A stretch of DNA of 64,000 nt from UBA6109 sp035366835 (GCA_035366835.1 DAOSIS010000005.1:1-64000), one strand, 5' to 3'. Shown: positions 12,518 through 21,350, numbered from the stretch's first letter. Made by a program: numbers and translations. Notes: generated from the sequence alone by a model not told the origin.

Positions 12518-12988
12518 ATGCCGAGGAGACGAGAAGTCGCGAAGAGGGAGATCCTGCCGGACCCCAAGTACAACAACAAGCTGGTGGCGAAATTCATCAA
12601 CAGCTTGATGAGACGCGGGAAGAAGAGCGTGGCCGAATCCATCCTCTATGGAGCGCTGGAATTCATCGAAAAACGCGCCAAGGAACAGCCGGTCGAAGTT
12701 TTCGAAAAGGCCGTGAACAATGCCAAACCGCTCATCGAAGTGAAGTCGAGACGCGTCGGCGGTTCCACCTATCAGGTGCCGACGGAGGTGCCGCAGGGCC
12801 GGAGAATCGCCTTGGGGATCCGCTGGCTGATCTCCAACGCGCAGGAGCGCACGGAAAAGACCATGAGAGAGAAACTGGCGGGTGAACTGATCGACGCCGC
12901 CAACAACCGGGGCGGGGCCATCAAGAAGAGAGAGGCCGTGCACAAGATGGCGGAAGCGAACAAGGCGTTTGCCCATTATCGGTTTTAG
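12518..12988 (+). CDS. rpsG: 30S ribosomal protein S7
   Basis: S7 nucleates the 30S head and contacts tRNA at the E site. The 156-residue product begins MPRRREVAKREILPDPKYNN and has RVGGSTYQVPTEV near residue 76, all typical. It follows rpsL by 17 bases. Downstream one normally finds fusA, but the next gene is tuf after a 139-base gap that holds only a 7-bp hairpin (TCGCTCT/AGAGCGA, 13061-13079). Confidence 0.97.
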   Translation: MPRRREVAKREILPDPKYNNKLVAKFINSLMRRGKKSVAESILYGALEFIEKRAKEQPVEVFEKAVNNAKPLIEVKSRRVGGSTYQVPTEVPQGRRIALGIRWLISNAQERTEKTMREKLAGELIDAANNRGGAIKKREAVHKMAEANKAFAHYRF

Positions 12989-13127
12989 AAACGGGGCCGG
13001 TCTTTCGTTTCGGCGGGAAATCGCCGCCGGGAAAACGGCGTGGAACTCGACGGATGCAGATCGCTCTTCCGGAGAGCGAAGAAGAGACGACAAGACGAAC
13101 CATCAACGTTGAAGGAGGGAAGGAGAG

Positions 13128-14321
13128 ATGGCGAAGAAGAAATTTGAAAGGACGAAGCCGCATCTCAATATCGGCACGATCGGCCACGTGGATCATGGCA
13201 AGACCACCCTTACGGCTGCCATAACCAAGCATCTCGCGAAGAAAGGGTTCGCCGAATTCAGGCCCTTTGATTCCATCGACAACGCCCCCGAAGAAAAGGA
13301 AAGAGGCGTGACCATCAACATCTCGCACGTGGAATATGAGACGGCGAAACGGCATTATGCCCACGTCGACTGCCCCGGCCATGCCGACTACATCAAGAAC
13401 ATGATTTCGGGCGCGGCGCACATGGACGGTGCCATTCTCGTCGTGGCCGCTTCGGAAGGACCCATGCCGCAGACCCGAGAGCACATCCTCCTTGCCCGTC
13501 AGGTCCAGGTTCCCTACATCGTCGTCTATCTCAACAAGGTGGACCTTGTTGACGACCCGGAACTCCTTGACCTGGTCGAACTCGAGCTTCGCGAACTCCT
13601 TACCCAGTATGAATTCCCCGGCGACAAGATTCCCATCATCCGCGGCTCGGCGCTCAAGGCGCTGGAGGCGGACGATCCCGATTCGCCGGACGCCAAGTCC
13701 ATCTGGGAATTGATGGACGCGGTCGACAGTTATGTCCCCGAGCCGGTCCGCGATCTCGAAAAGCCCTTCCTGATGCCTGTCGGCGACGTCTTCAGCATCT
13801 CCGGGCGCGGCACGGTCGTCACTGGCAGGGTGGACCGCGGCATCGTGCGGACGGGCGAAGAAGTCGAGATCGTCGGCATCCGTCCTTCGTTCAAGACGGT
13901 TTGCACCGGCGTCGAGATGTTCCGCAAGACCCTCGATGAAGGACGCGCCGGCGATGACATCGGCGTCCTGCTCCGCGGGACCAAGCGGGAGGAAGTGGAA
14001 AGGGGCCAGGTCGTGGCAAAACCGGGGTCCATTACGCCCCATACGAAATTCAAGGCAGCCGTTTACGTGCTGACCAAGGAAGAAGGCGGCCGGCACACGC
14101 CCTTCTTCTCGGGGTATCGGCCCCAGTTCTATTTCCGGACGACGGACGTGACGGGTGTCACGACGCTCCCGGAAGGCGTGGAAATGGTGATGCCCGGAGA
14201 CAACGTCAACGTGGAAATCGCGCTCATTACGCCGATCGCCATGGAGGAGCAGCTGCGCTTCGCCATTCGCGAGGGCGGTCGCACGGTCGGCGCGGGTGTC
14301 GTGAGCAAGATCATCGAATAG
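13128..14321 (+). CDS. tuf: Translation elongation factor Tu
   Basis: EF-Tu carries aminoacyl-tRNA to the ribosome as a GTP complex. The 397-residue product has G1 GHVDHGKTT, G3 DCPGH, G4 NKVD and G5 GSALKALE, followed by the two beta-barrel domains. Some positions differ from the common proteobacterial sequence, such as TINISHVEYET instead of TIATAHVEYET and AASEGPMPQT instead of AADGPMPQT. AGGAGGGAAGGAGAG lies directly upstream. This is the only tuf in the window; the usual sites of fusA and of a second tuf are empty. Confidence 0.97.
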   Translation: MAKKKFERTKPHLNIGTIGHVDHGKTTLTAAITKHLAKKGFAEFRPFDSIDNAPEEKERGVTINISHVEYETAKRHYAHVDCPGHADYIKNMISGAAHMDGAILVVAASEGPMPQTREHILLARQVQVPYIVVYLNKVDLVDDPELLDLVELELRELLTQYEFPGDKIPIIRGSALKALEADDPDSPDAKSIWELMDAVDSYVPEPVRDLEKPFLMPVGDVFSISGRGTVVTGRVDRGIVRTGEEVEIVGIRPSFKTVCTGVEMFRKTLDEGRAGDDIGVLLRGTKREEVERGQVVAKPGSITPHTKFKAAVYVLTKEEGGRHTPFFSGYRPQFYFRTTDVTGVTTLPEGVEMVMPGDNVNVEIALITPIAMEEQLRFAIREGGRTVGAGVVSKIIE

Positions 14322-14354
14322 GGATTGGATAATCCGGGGATCGATAAGGGATCT

Positions 14355-14663
14355 ATGAAAGATCAAAAGATACGAATACGTCTGAAGGCATACGACTACA
14401 AACTCCTGGACCGGTCCGTGGAGGACATCGTGGAAACCGCACGGCGGACGGGTGCCCGGGTCGCCGGGCCCATTCCTCTGCCGACCGAGATCAACCGCTA
14501 CTGCGTGAATCGATCTCCGCACGTGGACAAGAAGTCCCGGGAACAGTTCGAGATTCGAACCCACAAGCGTCTGATCGACATCATCGAGCCGACGCAGTCC
14601 ACGGTGGATGCGCTGATGAAACTGGACCTGTCGGCAGGGGTGGACGTCGAGATCAAGCTGTAG
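14355..14663 (+). CDS. rpsJ: 30S ribosomal protein S10
   Basis: S10 is a 30S head protein and a partner of NusB/NusG in antitermination. The product is 102 residues and begins MKDQKIRIRLKAYDYKLLD, with the PLPTEINRYCVNRSPHVDKKSREQFE-type block in the middle. ATG 14355 is chosen over an earlier in-frame codon because AAGGG lies at 14346-14350 and the N terminus matches the family. It follows tuf by 33 bases and starts the S10 gene order. Confidence 0.96.
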   Translation: MKDQKIRIRLKAYDYKLLDRSVEDIVETARRTGARVAGPIPLPTEINRYCVNRSPHVDKKSREQFEIRTHKRLIDIIEPTQSTVDALMKLDLSAGVDVEIKL

Positions 14664-14752
14664 CCCGATGAAAAAGCTTGGCGGCCGACGGGTTCCCTCG
14701 TGACGGAGTTCTCGGAGACCTTTTTCCGGCCGTACCGGATAGTGTGGTGAAC

Positions 14753-15397
14753 ATGAGCAAAGGATTGATCGGCAAGAAATTGGGGATGACCCAGGTATTC
14801 GCGGAAGATGGATCGGCCGTCTCGGTGACGGTGATCGAGGTGGAGTCTTCCGTCGTCATTCAGAAGAAGACGAAAGAGACGGACGGGTATGACGCCGTTC
14901 AACTCGGATACGGTCGCATCAAGCAGAGTCGGGTCACCAAGCCGCTGCAGGGGCATTTGAACAAAGCGGGAAAAGGCCTGTTCAAGATTCTGCGCGAGAT
15001 CCGCGTGGACGAAGGCGATCAGTACGAGGTCGGTCAGGAGCTGAAGGCGGATCTCTTTGCAGCCGGGGAGCGCGTCGACATCGTCGGCACGACCAAGGGC
15101 AAGGGATTTGCGGGCGTCATGAAACGGCACGGGTTCCGCGGCGGCGCGGCGACCCACGGTTCCATGTTTCACCGGGCGCCGGGCTCGATCGGCGCCAGCG
15201 CTGACCCGTCGCGTGTCTTCAAGGGGACGCGCATGGCGGGCCAGATGGGTCATGTGAGGAACACCGTTCAGAATCTTGTCGTATGGAGCGTGAGACCGGA
15301 CCAGAACGTATTGCTGGTCAAGGGGCCCGTTCCCGGCTGCCGAAATGGTTACGTCCTCGTGAAGAGAGCGGTCAAAGCGGGAAACGAAAGGATCTAG
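14753..15397 (+). CDS. rplC: 50S ribosomal protein L3
   Basis: L3 nucleates 50S assembly near the peptidyl-transferase centre. The 214-residue product starts MSKGLIGKKLGMTQVF, the family N terminus, and contains GFAGVMKRHGFRGG and THGSMFHRAPGSIG in the central extension. ATG 14753 has only a weak ribosome-binding site. Two GTG codons at 14744 and 14747 are alternatives that would add two or three residues. Confidence 0.95.
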   Translation: MSKGLIGKKLGMTQVFAEDGSAVSVTVIEVESSVVIQKKTKETDGYDAVQLGYGRIKQSRVTKPLQGHLNKAGKGLFKILREIRVDEGDQYEVGQELKADLFAAGERVDIVGTTKGKGFAGVMKRHGFRGGAATHGSMFHRAPGSIGASADPSRVFKGTRMAGQMGHVRNTVQNLVVWSVRPDQNVLLVKGPVPGCRNGYVLVKRAVKAGNERI

Positions 15398-15406
15398 AGG
15401 TCAGAA

Positions 15407-16030
15407 ATGCCGACAGCGGACATATACGATATCGAGAAGAACAAGGTGTCCGAAATCGAGCTCAACGAAGCCGTTTTCGGTGCCGAGGTGAACGAAACCG
15501 TCATCCACGAAGTCGTCAAGATGCAGATGGCCTCCAGGCGGCAAGGCACGAGCTCGACGAAGCGCAGGCATGATGTGAGCGGCGGAGGGAAGAAGCCTTG
15601 GCGGCAGAAGGGGACCGGGCGGGCGAGAGCCGGATCGAGCCGTTCTCCTGTATGGCGTGGCGGCGGGATCGTTTTCGGTCCTCATCCCCGGGATTATGCC
15701 TACCGGGTGCCCAAGAAGGTGAAACGGCTGGGGCTTGTCTCCGCGCTGAGCATGAAGCTCAAAGAGGAAAGGCTGTTGATCCTGAGGGATTTCCCGATGG
15801 AGGAAATCAAGACGAAGCGCTTCAAAGAGGTGGTGGACCGCTTTGGTCTGAAAAAGGCCCTTTTTGTGCTGGACAAGGCCTATCCCAACTTGGAGAAATC
15901 CTCCCGGAACCTCCAGGGGATGAAAATGATCCGTTCGGAGGGCATCAACGTATACGATCTCGTGAATTTCGATCACCTGGTTCTCCTGGAACCCTCCGTG
16001 AAAAAAATCGAGGGGGCGCTGCTGGCATAA
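15407..16030 (+). CDS. rplD: 50S ribosomal protein L4
   Basis: L4 lines the peptide exit tunnel and in E. coli regulates the S10 operon. The 207-residue product carries the conserved tunnel loop RQGTSSTKRRHDVSGGGKKPW and GTGRARAGSSRSPVWRGGG from about residue 45 to 85. Its stop codon overlaps the rplW start by one base, a sign of translational coupling. Confidence 0.96.
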   Translation: MPTADIYDIEKNKVSEIELNEAVFGAEVNETVIHEVVKMQMASRRQGTSSTKRRHDVSGGGKKPWRQKGTGRARAGSSRSPVWRGGGIVFGPHPRDYAYRVPKKVKRLGLVSALSMKLKEERLLILRDFPMEEIKTKRFKEVVDRFGLKKALFVLDKAYPNLEKSSRNLQGMKMIRSEGINVYDLVNFDHLVLLEPSVKKIEGALLA

Positions 16031-16317
16031 TGGATACGCATTACATCATCAAACGGTCGATCGTTACGGAAAAGAGCGCCGCAACCAAGGACGAGCGGAA
16101 CCAGTATGTGTTCGAGGTGGACCCGCGGGCGAACAAGATCGAAATCGGCAGGGCCGTGGAAAAGCTCTTCAAGGTGAGGGTCCTTGATGTCCGCACCGCC
16201 AACGTCATCGGCAAGAAGAAGCGGATGGGGCGGATCGTCGGTCAGAAGCGTTCGTGGAAGAAGGCGATTGTGACGCTGGCTCCAGGCAGCACGATTCAGA
16301 TTTACGAAGGTGTGTAG
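16030..16317 (+). CDS. rplW: 50S ribosomal protein L23
   Basis: L23 sits at the tunnel exit and docks trigger factor and SRP. The 95-residue product begins MDTHYIIKRSIVTEKSA and contains VFEVDPRANKIEIGRAVEKLF and the basic loop GKKKRMGRIVGQKRSWKKA. The ATG overlaps the last base of the rplD stop codon. The longer open frame reaching upstream inside rplD is not used. Confidence 0.95.
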   Translation: MDTHYIIKRSIVTEKSAATKDERNQYVFEVDPRANKIEIGRAVEKLFKVRVLDVRTANVIGKKKRMGRIVGQKRSWKKAIVTLAPGSTIQIYEGV

Positions 16318-16334
16318 GAAGAGGGTGGCCATCC

Positions 16335-17156
16335 ATGGGAATCAAACAGTATAAACCCACATCTCCGGGCAGGAGATTCCAGAGCTGTTCGGATTTCGAG
16401 GAAATCACCAAGTCCCGTCCGGAAAAGAAGCTCCTTCGCCCCCTGCGGAGAACCGGCGGCCGCAACAGCTACGGACGGATGACGAGCCGGCACATCGGCG
16501 GCGGGCACAAGAGGATGTACCGTGTGATCGATTTCCGCCGGGAGAAGACCGACATCCCCGCGAAGGTGGCGGCCATTGAATACGACCCGAATCGCTCTGC
16601 CCGGATCGCCCTGCTGCATTACGCGGACGGGGAGAAGCGTTACATCATCGCCCCTGCCCAGCTTGCACCGGGCGAAACGATCATCAGCGGTGAGAAGGCG
16701 GACATTCGTCCGGGCAATACGATCGCGTTGAAGAATATTCCGCTGGGCTCCCTGATCCACAACATCGAGATCAAGATGGGCCGCGGCGGCCAGTTGATCC
16801 GCAGCGCCGGTTCCTACGGCCAGCTGATGGCCAAGGAAGAGGGGTATGCGCAGATCCGGCTTCCGTCCGGAGAGGTCCGGAAGGTGTTTCTGGAATGCCG
16901 GGCGACGATCGGACAAGTGGGAAACATCGAGCATGAAAATGCGAGCGTCGGAAAAGCCGGCCGCAAGCGCTGGATGGGGAAGCGTCCCCACGTCCGCGGC
17001 GTCGTCATGAATCCCGTCGATCATCCCATGGGCGGAGGCGAGGGGAAAACGTCCGGAGGAAGGCATCCCTGCACGCCCTGGGGTATGCCGACGAAAGGAT
17101 ACAAGACGAGAAAGAACAAGAATACCGACAAATTTATCGTGAAGAGAAGGGACTAG
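16335..17156 (+). CDS. rplB: 50S ribosomal protein L2
   Basis: L2 is among the most conserved ribosomal proteins and supports subunit joining and peptidyl transfer. The 273-residue product has the C-terminal VRGVVMNPVDHPMGGGEG block, with the histidine implicated in peptidyl-transferase function (DHPMGGG, about residue 229). ATG 16335 follows a GAGGGTGG stretch; the frame extends further upstream but the family N terminus MGIKQYKPTSPGRR fixes the start. Confidence 0.97.
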   Translation: MGIKQYKPTSPGRRFQSCSDFEEITKSRPEKKLLRPLRRTGGRNSYGRMTSRHIGGGHKRMYRVIDFRREKTDIPAKVAAIEYDPNRSARIALLHYADGEKRYIIAPAQLAPGETIISGEKADIRPGNTIALKNIPLGSLIHNIEIKMGRGGQLIRSAGSYGQLMAKEEGYAQIRLPSGEVRKVFLECRATIGQVGNIEHENASVGKAGRKRWMGKRPHVRGVVMNPVDHPMGGGEGKTSGGRHPCTPWGMPTKGYKTRKNKNTDKFIVKRRD

Positions 17157-17159
17157 AAA

Positions 17160-17441
17160 GTGGCTCGCTCATTGAAGAAAGGTCCGTACATCGAAGAGAA
17201 GCTGCTGGAAAAGGTGCGCAAGCTGGAGGCTTCCGGGAGCAAGAGCGTGATCAAGACTTGGTCGCGCCGCTCCACGATCACTCCGGAGTTGATCGGGCAC
17301 ACCTTTGCCGTGCACAACGGTAAGAAGTTCATCCCGGTATTCATTACGGAGAATATGGTGGGTCATAAACTGGGCGAATTTTCTCCGACGAGAACGTTCT
17401 TCGGTCACGCCGGCGATCGGAAGACCAAGATCAAGAAATAG
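17160..17441 (+). CDS. rpsS: 30S ribosomal protein S19
   Basis: S19 pairs with S13 in the 30S head. The 93-residue product begins with a GTG start read as MARSLKKGPYIEEKLL and has TWSRRSTITPELIGHTFAVHN and GHKLGEFSPTRTF. The start lies only three bases after the rplB stop, so translation is probably coupled. Confidence 0.96.
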   Translation: MARSLKKGPYIEEKLLEKVRKLEASGSKSVIKTWSRRSTITPELIGHTFAVHNGKKFIPVFITENMVGHKLGEFSPTRTFFGHAGDRKTKIKK

Positions 17442-17478
17442 AAGGCCAGTCGCTCGTCGACGGGGAGTGGAATCGATT

Positions 17479-17811
17479 ATGGAAGTTCGGGCGGTTTCAA
17501 AATATGTGAGAATCTCGCCGCAGAAGGTGCGGCTGGTGGTGGATCTCGTCCGCGGGAAAAAGGTCGAAGAGGCGCGTCACCTCCTGGCCTTTACGAGGAA
17601 GCGTGCGGCGGTCATACTCGCGAAGGTGCTGGCGTCGGCCCTGGCCAATGCCAAACAGAATCCGAATATCGATGAGCACATCCTGTACGTGAAGAGCGCC
17701 TTCGTCGATCAGGGGCCGTCCCTGAAACGCTGGCGGGCGAGGGCGCAGGGCAGGGCGTTTTCCATTCGCAAGCGGGTGAGTCACATCACGGTCGTTCTTG
17801 ATGAACAGTAA
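17479..17811 (+). CDS. rplV: 50S ribosomal protein L22
   Basis: L22 extends a beta hairpin into the exit tunnel, where macrolide-resistance changes arise in other species. The 110-residue product starts MEVRAVSKYVRISPQKVRLV and ends in GRAFSIRKRVSHITVVLDE. ATG 17479 is selected because the frame opens far upstream inside rpsS without resemblance to the family. The tunnel hairpin shows no insertion. Confidence 0.96.
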   Translation: MEVRAVSKYVRISPQKVRLVVDLVRGKKVEEARHLLAFTRKRAAVILAKVLASALANAKQNPNIDEHILYVKSAFVDQGPSLKRWRARAQGRAFSIRKRVSHITVVLDEQ

Positions 17812-17826
17812 AGAGGGAGGTGGGTT

Positions 17827-18474
17827 TTGGGGCAGAAAACAAACCCGATCGGATTCAGATTGGGCGGCATCAAAACGTGGCGTTCGCAGTGGTTCTCCGA
17901 GAAGGACTATCGCCAAATGCTGCATGAAGACCTGCGGATCCGGAAGCACCTGAAACAGAAGCTGTACAACGCAGGCGTATCCAAGATCGAGATCGAACGG
18001 GCCGCGAACAAGGCGAAAGTCAATATTTATGCGGCCCGGCCGGGGATCATCATCGGCAAGAAGGGCGCGGAGATCGAGAAACTCAAGAAGGATCTCGAAA
18101 AGGTGTCCACCGGCGAAGTGATCATCAATATTCTGGAAGTCCGCAAGCCGGAAACCGACGCGCAGTTGGTTTCGGAAAACGTGGCGATGCAGTTGGAACG
18201 GCGGGTCGCCTTCCGCCGCGCCATGAAGAAGTGCGTCACCGCTGCCATGAAGTTCGGCGCCAAGGGAGTCAAGATTCATTGCGCCGGCCGCCTCGGCGGG
18301 GCGGAAATGGCGAGGCGGGAGTGGTATCGGGAGGGAAGGGTCCCCCTGCATACCCTCAGAGCGGACATCGATTGGGGGTTTGCCGAGGCCCGTACCACCT
18401 ATGGTCAGGTGGGCGTGAAAACGCTGATCTTCCACGGCGAGGTGTTGCCGGGCAGAAACGAGCCCGCGAAATAA
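17827..18474 (+). CDS. rpsC: 30S ribosomal protein S3
   Basis: S3 lines the mRNA entry channel and has helicase-like activity. The 215-residue product begins with TTG read as MGQKTNPIGFRLG and contains a KH domain with GIIIGKKGAEIEKL near residue 74. The start is a TTG preceded by AGGGAGGTGGG. Length is near the family norm without a long tail. Confidence 0.96.
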   Translation: MGQKTNPIGFRLGGIKTWRSQWFSEKDYRQMLHEDLRIRKHLKQKLYNAGVSKIEIERAANKAKVNIYAARPGIIIGKKGAEIEKLKKDLEKVSTGEVIINILEVRKPETDAQLVSENVAMQLERRVAFRRAMKKCVTAAMKFGAKGVKIHCAGRLGGAEMARREWYREGRVPLHTLRADIDWGFAEARTTYGQVGVKTLIFHGEVLPGRNEPAK

Positions 18475-18544
18475 TGCGTGTTCCTCAGGAAAAGCTGCGG
18501 GGACGGTTTGTCCCACGGGCTTTTTGATGAAGGGTCGATAGGGT

Positions 18545-18967
18545 ATGCTGGCGCCAAAAAGGATCAAGTACAGAAAACAGCAAAAGGGTCGGAGGTCCGG
18601 AACGGCCACGCGCGGTCAGACCGTGGCTTTCGGGGAATACGGTCTGCAGGCAGCCGAATGCGGCTGGATTTCGTCGCGCCAGATTGAAGCGGCGCGCGTC
18701 GCGATGACGCGTCACGTCAAACGCGGCGGAAAGATCTGGATCCGTATCTTCCCCCACAAGCCGATTACCAAGAAGCCCGCGGAAACCCGAATGGGAAAAG
18801 GGAAGGGGACGCCCGAAGGCTGGGTGGCCGTCGTGAAGCCCGGTTCCGTTCTCTACGAGATGGAAGGCGTTTCCAGGGACATCGCCAGGGAAGCCTTCCG
18901 CCTGGCGGCCCATAAGCTGCCGATCGCCACAAGATTTTTAGCGAGGGAGACGGCGGATGAAGATTAA
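18545..18967 (+). CDS. rplP: 50S ribosomal protein L16
   Basis: L16 supports the A site of the 50S subunit. The 140-residue product starts MLAPKRIKYRKQQKGR and includes the conserved GGKIWIRIFPHKPITKKPAETRMGKGKG region, including the arginine that is hydroxylated in E. coli. Its 3' end overlaps rpmC by 11 bases. The 70-base gap before it is longer than its neighbours' but holds no gene. Confidence 0.96.
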   Translation: MLAPKRIKYRKQQKGRRSGTATRGQTVAFGEYGLQAAECGWISSRQIEAARVAMTRHVKRGGKIWIRIFPHKPITKKPAETRMGKGKGTPEGWVAVVKPGSVLYEMEGVSRDIAREAFRLAAHKLPIATRFLARETADED

Positions 18968-19166
18968 GGAAATTCGGGATCTGAGCAGCGAAGAATTGAA
19001 ACAGAAGAATACCGAGCTGATCGACGAGCTCTTCAAGCTCCGTATGCGTCATTCTTCAGGCGGGCAGTTGGATTCTCCCGCAAGAATGGGCCAGATCAGG
19101 AAAGATGTAGCACGGATCAAAACCGTTCTCAGGGAAAGGGAGAATCGCGATGGCGGAGCGCGGTAA
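18957..19166 (+). CDS. rpmC: 50S ribosomal protein L29
   Basis: L29 is a small helical hairpin at the tunnel exit next to L23. The 69-residue product begins MKIKEIRDLSSEELKQKN and has LFKLRMRHSSGGQLDSPARM, typical of the family. It overlaps both rplP upstream (11 bases) and rpsQ downstream (17 bases), the tightest packing in the cluster and a sign of translational coupling. Confidence 0.95.
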   Translation: MKIKEIRDLSSEELKQKNTELIDELFKLRMRHSSGGQLDSPARMGQIRKDVARIKTVLRERENRDGGAR

Positions 19167-19407
19167 GAAGAAGACCATCACGGGGATTGTCGTGAGCAGT
19201 GCGATGGACAAGACGATTGTCGTGAGGGCCGAAAGACTGGTCAAACACCTGAAGTTCCAGAAGTACATCCGCAAGTATGCCAAGTACAAGGCACACGATG
19301 AAAAGAATGACTGCCAGGTCGGCGATCGCGTCCTCATCGTTGAGTCCCGCCCGCTGAGTCGTGACAAGCGCTGGCGGATGAGACAGATCCTGGAAAAGGC
19401 AAAATAA
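19150..19407 (+). CDS. rpsQ: 30S ribosomal protein S17
   Basis: S17 is an early-binding OB-fold protein of the 30S body. The 85-residue product has GIVVSSAMDKTIVV, HDEKNDCQVGDRVLIVESRPLS and ends with QILEKAK. The ATG lies inside the end of rpmC in another frame. It closes the S10 gene order before rplN. Confidence 0.95.
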   Translation: MAERGKKKTITGIVVSSAMDKTIVVRAERLVKHLKFQKYIRKYAKYKAHDEKNDCQVGDRVLIVESRPLSRDKRWRMRQILEKAK

Positions 19408-19449
19408 ACGGAATGCGTCGGCTCGTAGGGTCGTCGATGGGGTGTCGTC

Positions 19450-19818
19450 ATGATTCAGATGCAGACCATTTTGAATGTGGCAGATAATTCGGGAGCCAAG
19501 AAGGTTGCGTGCATCAAGGTGCTCGGCGGTTCCAAACGGAGATTTGCCACGGTGGGCGATGTGATCGTGGTATCCGTCAAGGAGGCCATGCCGAATTCGA
19601 AGGTGAAGAAGGGTGATGTTTCGAAGGCCGTTATCGTCCGCACCGCGAAAGAGGTCAAGAGGCCGGACGGTTCCTACTTGAAATTCGATGAAAACTCCGC
19701 CGTTCTGATCAACAACCAGATGGAGCCGGTGGGGACGCGTATCTTCGGGCCGGTGGCGCGTGAACTGCGGGCCAAGCAGTTCATGAAGATCATCTCGCTC
19801 GCCCCTGAAGTGCTGTGA
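19450..19818 (+). CDS. rplN: 50S ribosomal protein L14
   Basis: L14 contacts L19 and 16S rRNA at an intersubunit bridge. The 122-residue product begins MIQMQTILNVADNSGAKK and ends LAPEVL, both diagnostic. It starts at ATG 42 bases after rpsQ; no clear separate promoter is visible, so it is probably read from upstream. Confidence 0.96.
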   Translation: MIQMQTILNVADNSGAKKVACIKVLGGSKRRFATVGDVIVVSVKEAMPNSKVKKGDVSKAVIVRTAKEVKRPDGSYLKFDENSAVLINNQMEPVGTRIFGPVARELRAKQFMKIISLAPEVL

Positions 19819-19828
19819 GGGAGACTGT

Positions 19829-20149
19829 ATGCACGCGAAGAAACTAAAGAAGGGCGATACGGTCAAGGTGATTGCCGGCAAGGAAAAAGGAAAGACCGGC
19901 AAGATCATGAAGACGCTCGACAGCAAGGACAAGGTGATCGTCGAGAAATTGAACATGGTCAAGCGTCACAAGAAACCGGATGCCAAGGCAAAGGGCGGTA
20001 TCATGGAGAAGGAAGGCCCGATCCATATATCGAATGTGATGTACCTCTGCAGCAAGTGCAACAAGGGCGTCCGCGTCGGATTCCGTGTTCTCGAGGACGG
20101 CAAGAAGGTCCGGGTCTGCAAGGCATGCAACGAAATACTGGATGCGTAG
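19829..20149 (+). CDS. rplX: 50S ribosomal protein L24
   Basis: L24 starts 50S assembly. The 106-residue product has the KOW motif (KGDTVKVIAGKEKGKTGKI, residues 7-25) and GGIMEKEGPIHISNVM. The C-terminal part contains two CxxC pairs (CSKCNK and CKACNE, about residues 72-101), the zinc-ribbon form seen in a subset of bacteria. Confidence 0.95.
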   Translation: MHAKKLKKGDTVKVIAGKEKGKTGKIMKTLDSKDKVIVEKLNMVKRHKKPDAKAKGGIMEKEGPIHISNVMYLCSKCNKGVRVGFRVLEDGKKVRVCKACNEILDA

Positions 20150-20158
20150 GTCGATGAC

Positions 20159-20698
20159 ATGGCAAGGTTGAAAGAATACTACAAGAGGGAAGTCGTTCCC
20201 GCTCTCGTGAAGGAATTCGGCTACAAGAACATGATGCAGGTCCCGAAGATGGAGAAGATCGTCATCAACATGGGACTGGGCGAGGCGATCCAGAACGTCA
20301 AGGCCCTTGACAGTGCGGCGGACGAAATTGCGCGGATCACCGGCCAGAAGCCCGTGATCACGAAGGCGAAGAAATCGATCTCGACCTTCAAGCTCCGGCA
20401 GGGGATGTCGATCGGCTGCCGGGTGACCTTGCGGGGGGACAGGATGTACGAGTTCTTTGATCGCTTCGTGAATATCGCCCTTCCCAAGGTTCGCGACTTC
20501 AGGGGGATTTCTCCGAAGTCCTTCGACGGAAGGGGAAATTTCGCCACGGGGCTCCGGGAGCAGATCATCTTCCCGGAGATCGACTACGACAAGATTGAGA
20601 AGACCAGGGGCATGAACATCGTCATCACGACAACTGCGAAGACGGACGATGAGGCACGGTACCTTCTGAAAATCATGGGAATGCCGTTTCGCAGCTAG
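20159..20698 (+). CDS. rplE: 50S ribosomal protein L5
   Basis: L5 binds 5S rRNA and the P-site tRNA elbow. The 179-residue product contains MQVPKMEKIVINMGLGEA near residue 26, SIGCRVTLRG and the C-terminal GMNIVITTTAKTDDEAR. Length and order between rplX and rpsN are standard. Confidence 0.96.
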   Translation: MARLKEYYKREVVPALVKEFGYKNMMQVPKMEKIVINMGLGEAIQNVKALDSAADEIARITGQKPVITKAKKSISTFKLRQGMSIGCRVTLRGDRMYEFFDRFVNIALPKVRDFRGISPKSFDGRGNFATGLREQIIFPEIDYDKIEKTRGMNIVITTTAKTDDEARYLLKIMGMPFRS

Positions 20699-20740
20699 CC
20701 TTTCCGGGAACGGGTGGAACGGCGCTTCGGAGGAATGGGT

Positions 20741-20926
20741 GTGGCAAAGAAATCTTTGATTGCGAAGTCGAAGAGGAAGATGAAGTTTTCGGTCAGGACC
20801 TACAACCGCTGCCCTCTGTGCGGGAGGTCGAGAGCCTATTATCGGAAATTCGATATGTGTCGCATTTGCCTGAGGAATCTTTCTCTGAAAGGGGAAATCC
20901 CCGGCGTAATCAAGGCCAGTTGGTAA
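20741..20926 (+). CDS. rpsN: 30S ribosomal protein S14, zinc-binding type Z
   Basis: S14 is part of the 30S head. This is the 61-residue zinc form: CPLCGR and CRIC supply four cysteines near residues 24-43, unlike the about 100-residue zinc-free form of E. coli. GTG 20741 is chosen because GGAGG at 20729-20733 lies seven bases upstream; an earlier in-frame ATG would add unrelated residues. Confidence 0.94.
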   Translation: MAKKSLIAKSKRKMKFSVRTYNRCPLCGRSRAYYRKFDMCRICLRNLSLKGEIPGVIKASW

Positions 20927-20948
20927 ACTCGAACAAGGAGTTCATGAG

Positions 20949-21350
20949 ATGTCAGTTACAGATCCCATCGCGGATATGTTGACGAGGATCCGCAACGCCA
21001 ACAAGATGCGCTTCAAGAATACCGACGTGATGCTGTCCCACGTCAATCTGAATGTCGCCAAGGTCCTGAAGAAGGCCGGATACATCAGCGGCTATGACGT
21101 GAAGGAGAACAGCCGTAAGCAGGACGTTCTGCGCATTTATCTCAAGTATACGGATGCGCGGCGTGCGGTCATTTCCAAGATCGAGCGCGTCAGCAAGCCG
21201 GGCAGAAGGGTATATGTGAGGGGCGACAAGATCAGAAAGGTCCTCGACGGCTACGGCGTGGCGATTGTTTCAACCTCCCGCGGTGTCATGACGGACAAGG
21301 AAGCGAGGGCACTCAACGTCGGCGGAGAGGTTCTCTGCCAAGTCTGGTAG
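20949..21350 (+). CDS. rpsH: 30S ribosomal protein S8
   Basis: S8 is a primary 16S rRNA binder and, in E. coli, the repressor of the spc operon. The 133-residue product begins MSVTDPIADMLTRIRNANK and ends with STSRGVMTDKEARALNVGGEVLCQVW, both characteristic. Ribosome-binding site AAGGAG precedes the ATG. Confidence 0.96.
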   Translation: MSVTDPIADMLTRIRNANKMRFKNTDVMLSHVNLNVAKVLKKAGYISGYDVKENSRKQDVLRIYLKYTDARRAVISKIERVSKPGRRVYVRGDKIRKVLDGYGVAIVSTSRGVMTDKEARALNVGGEVLCQVW

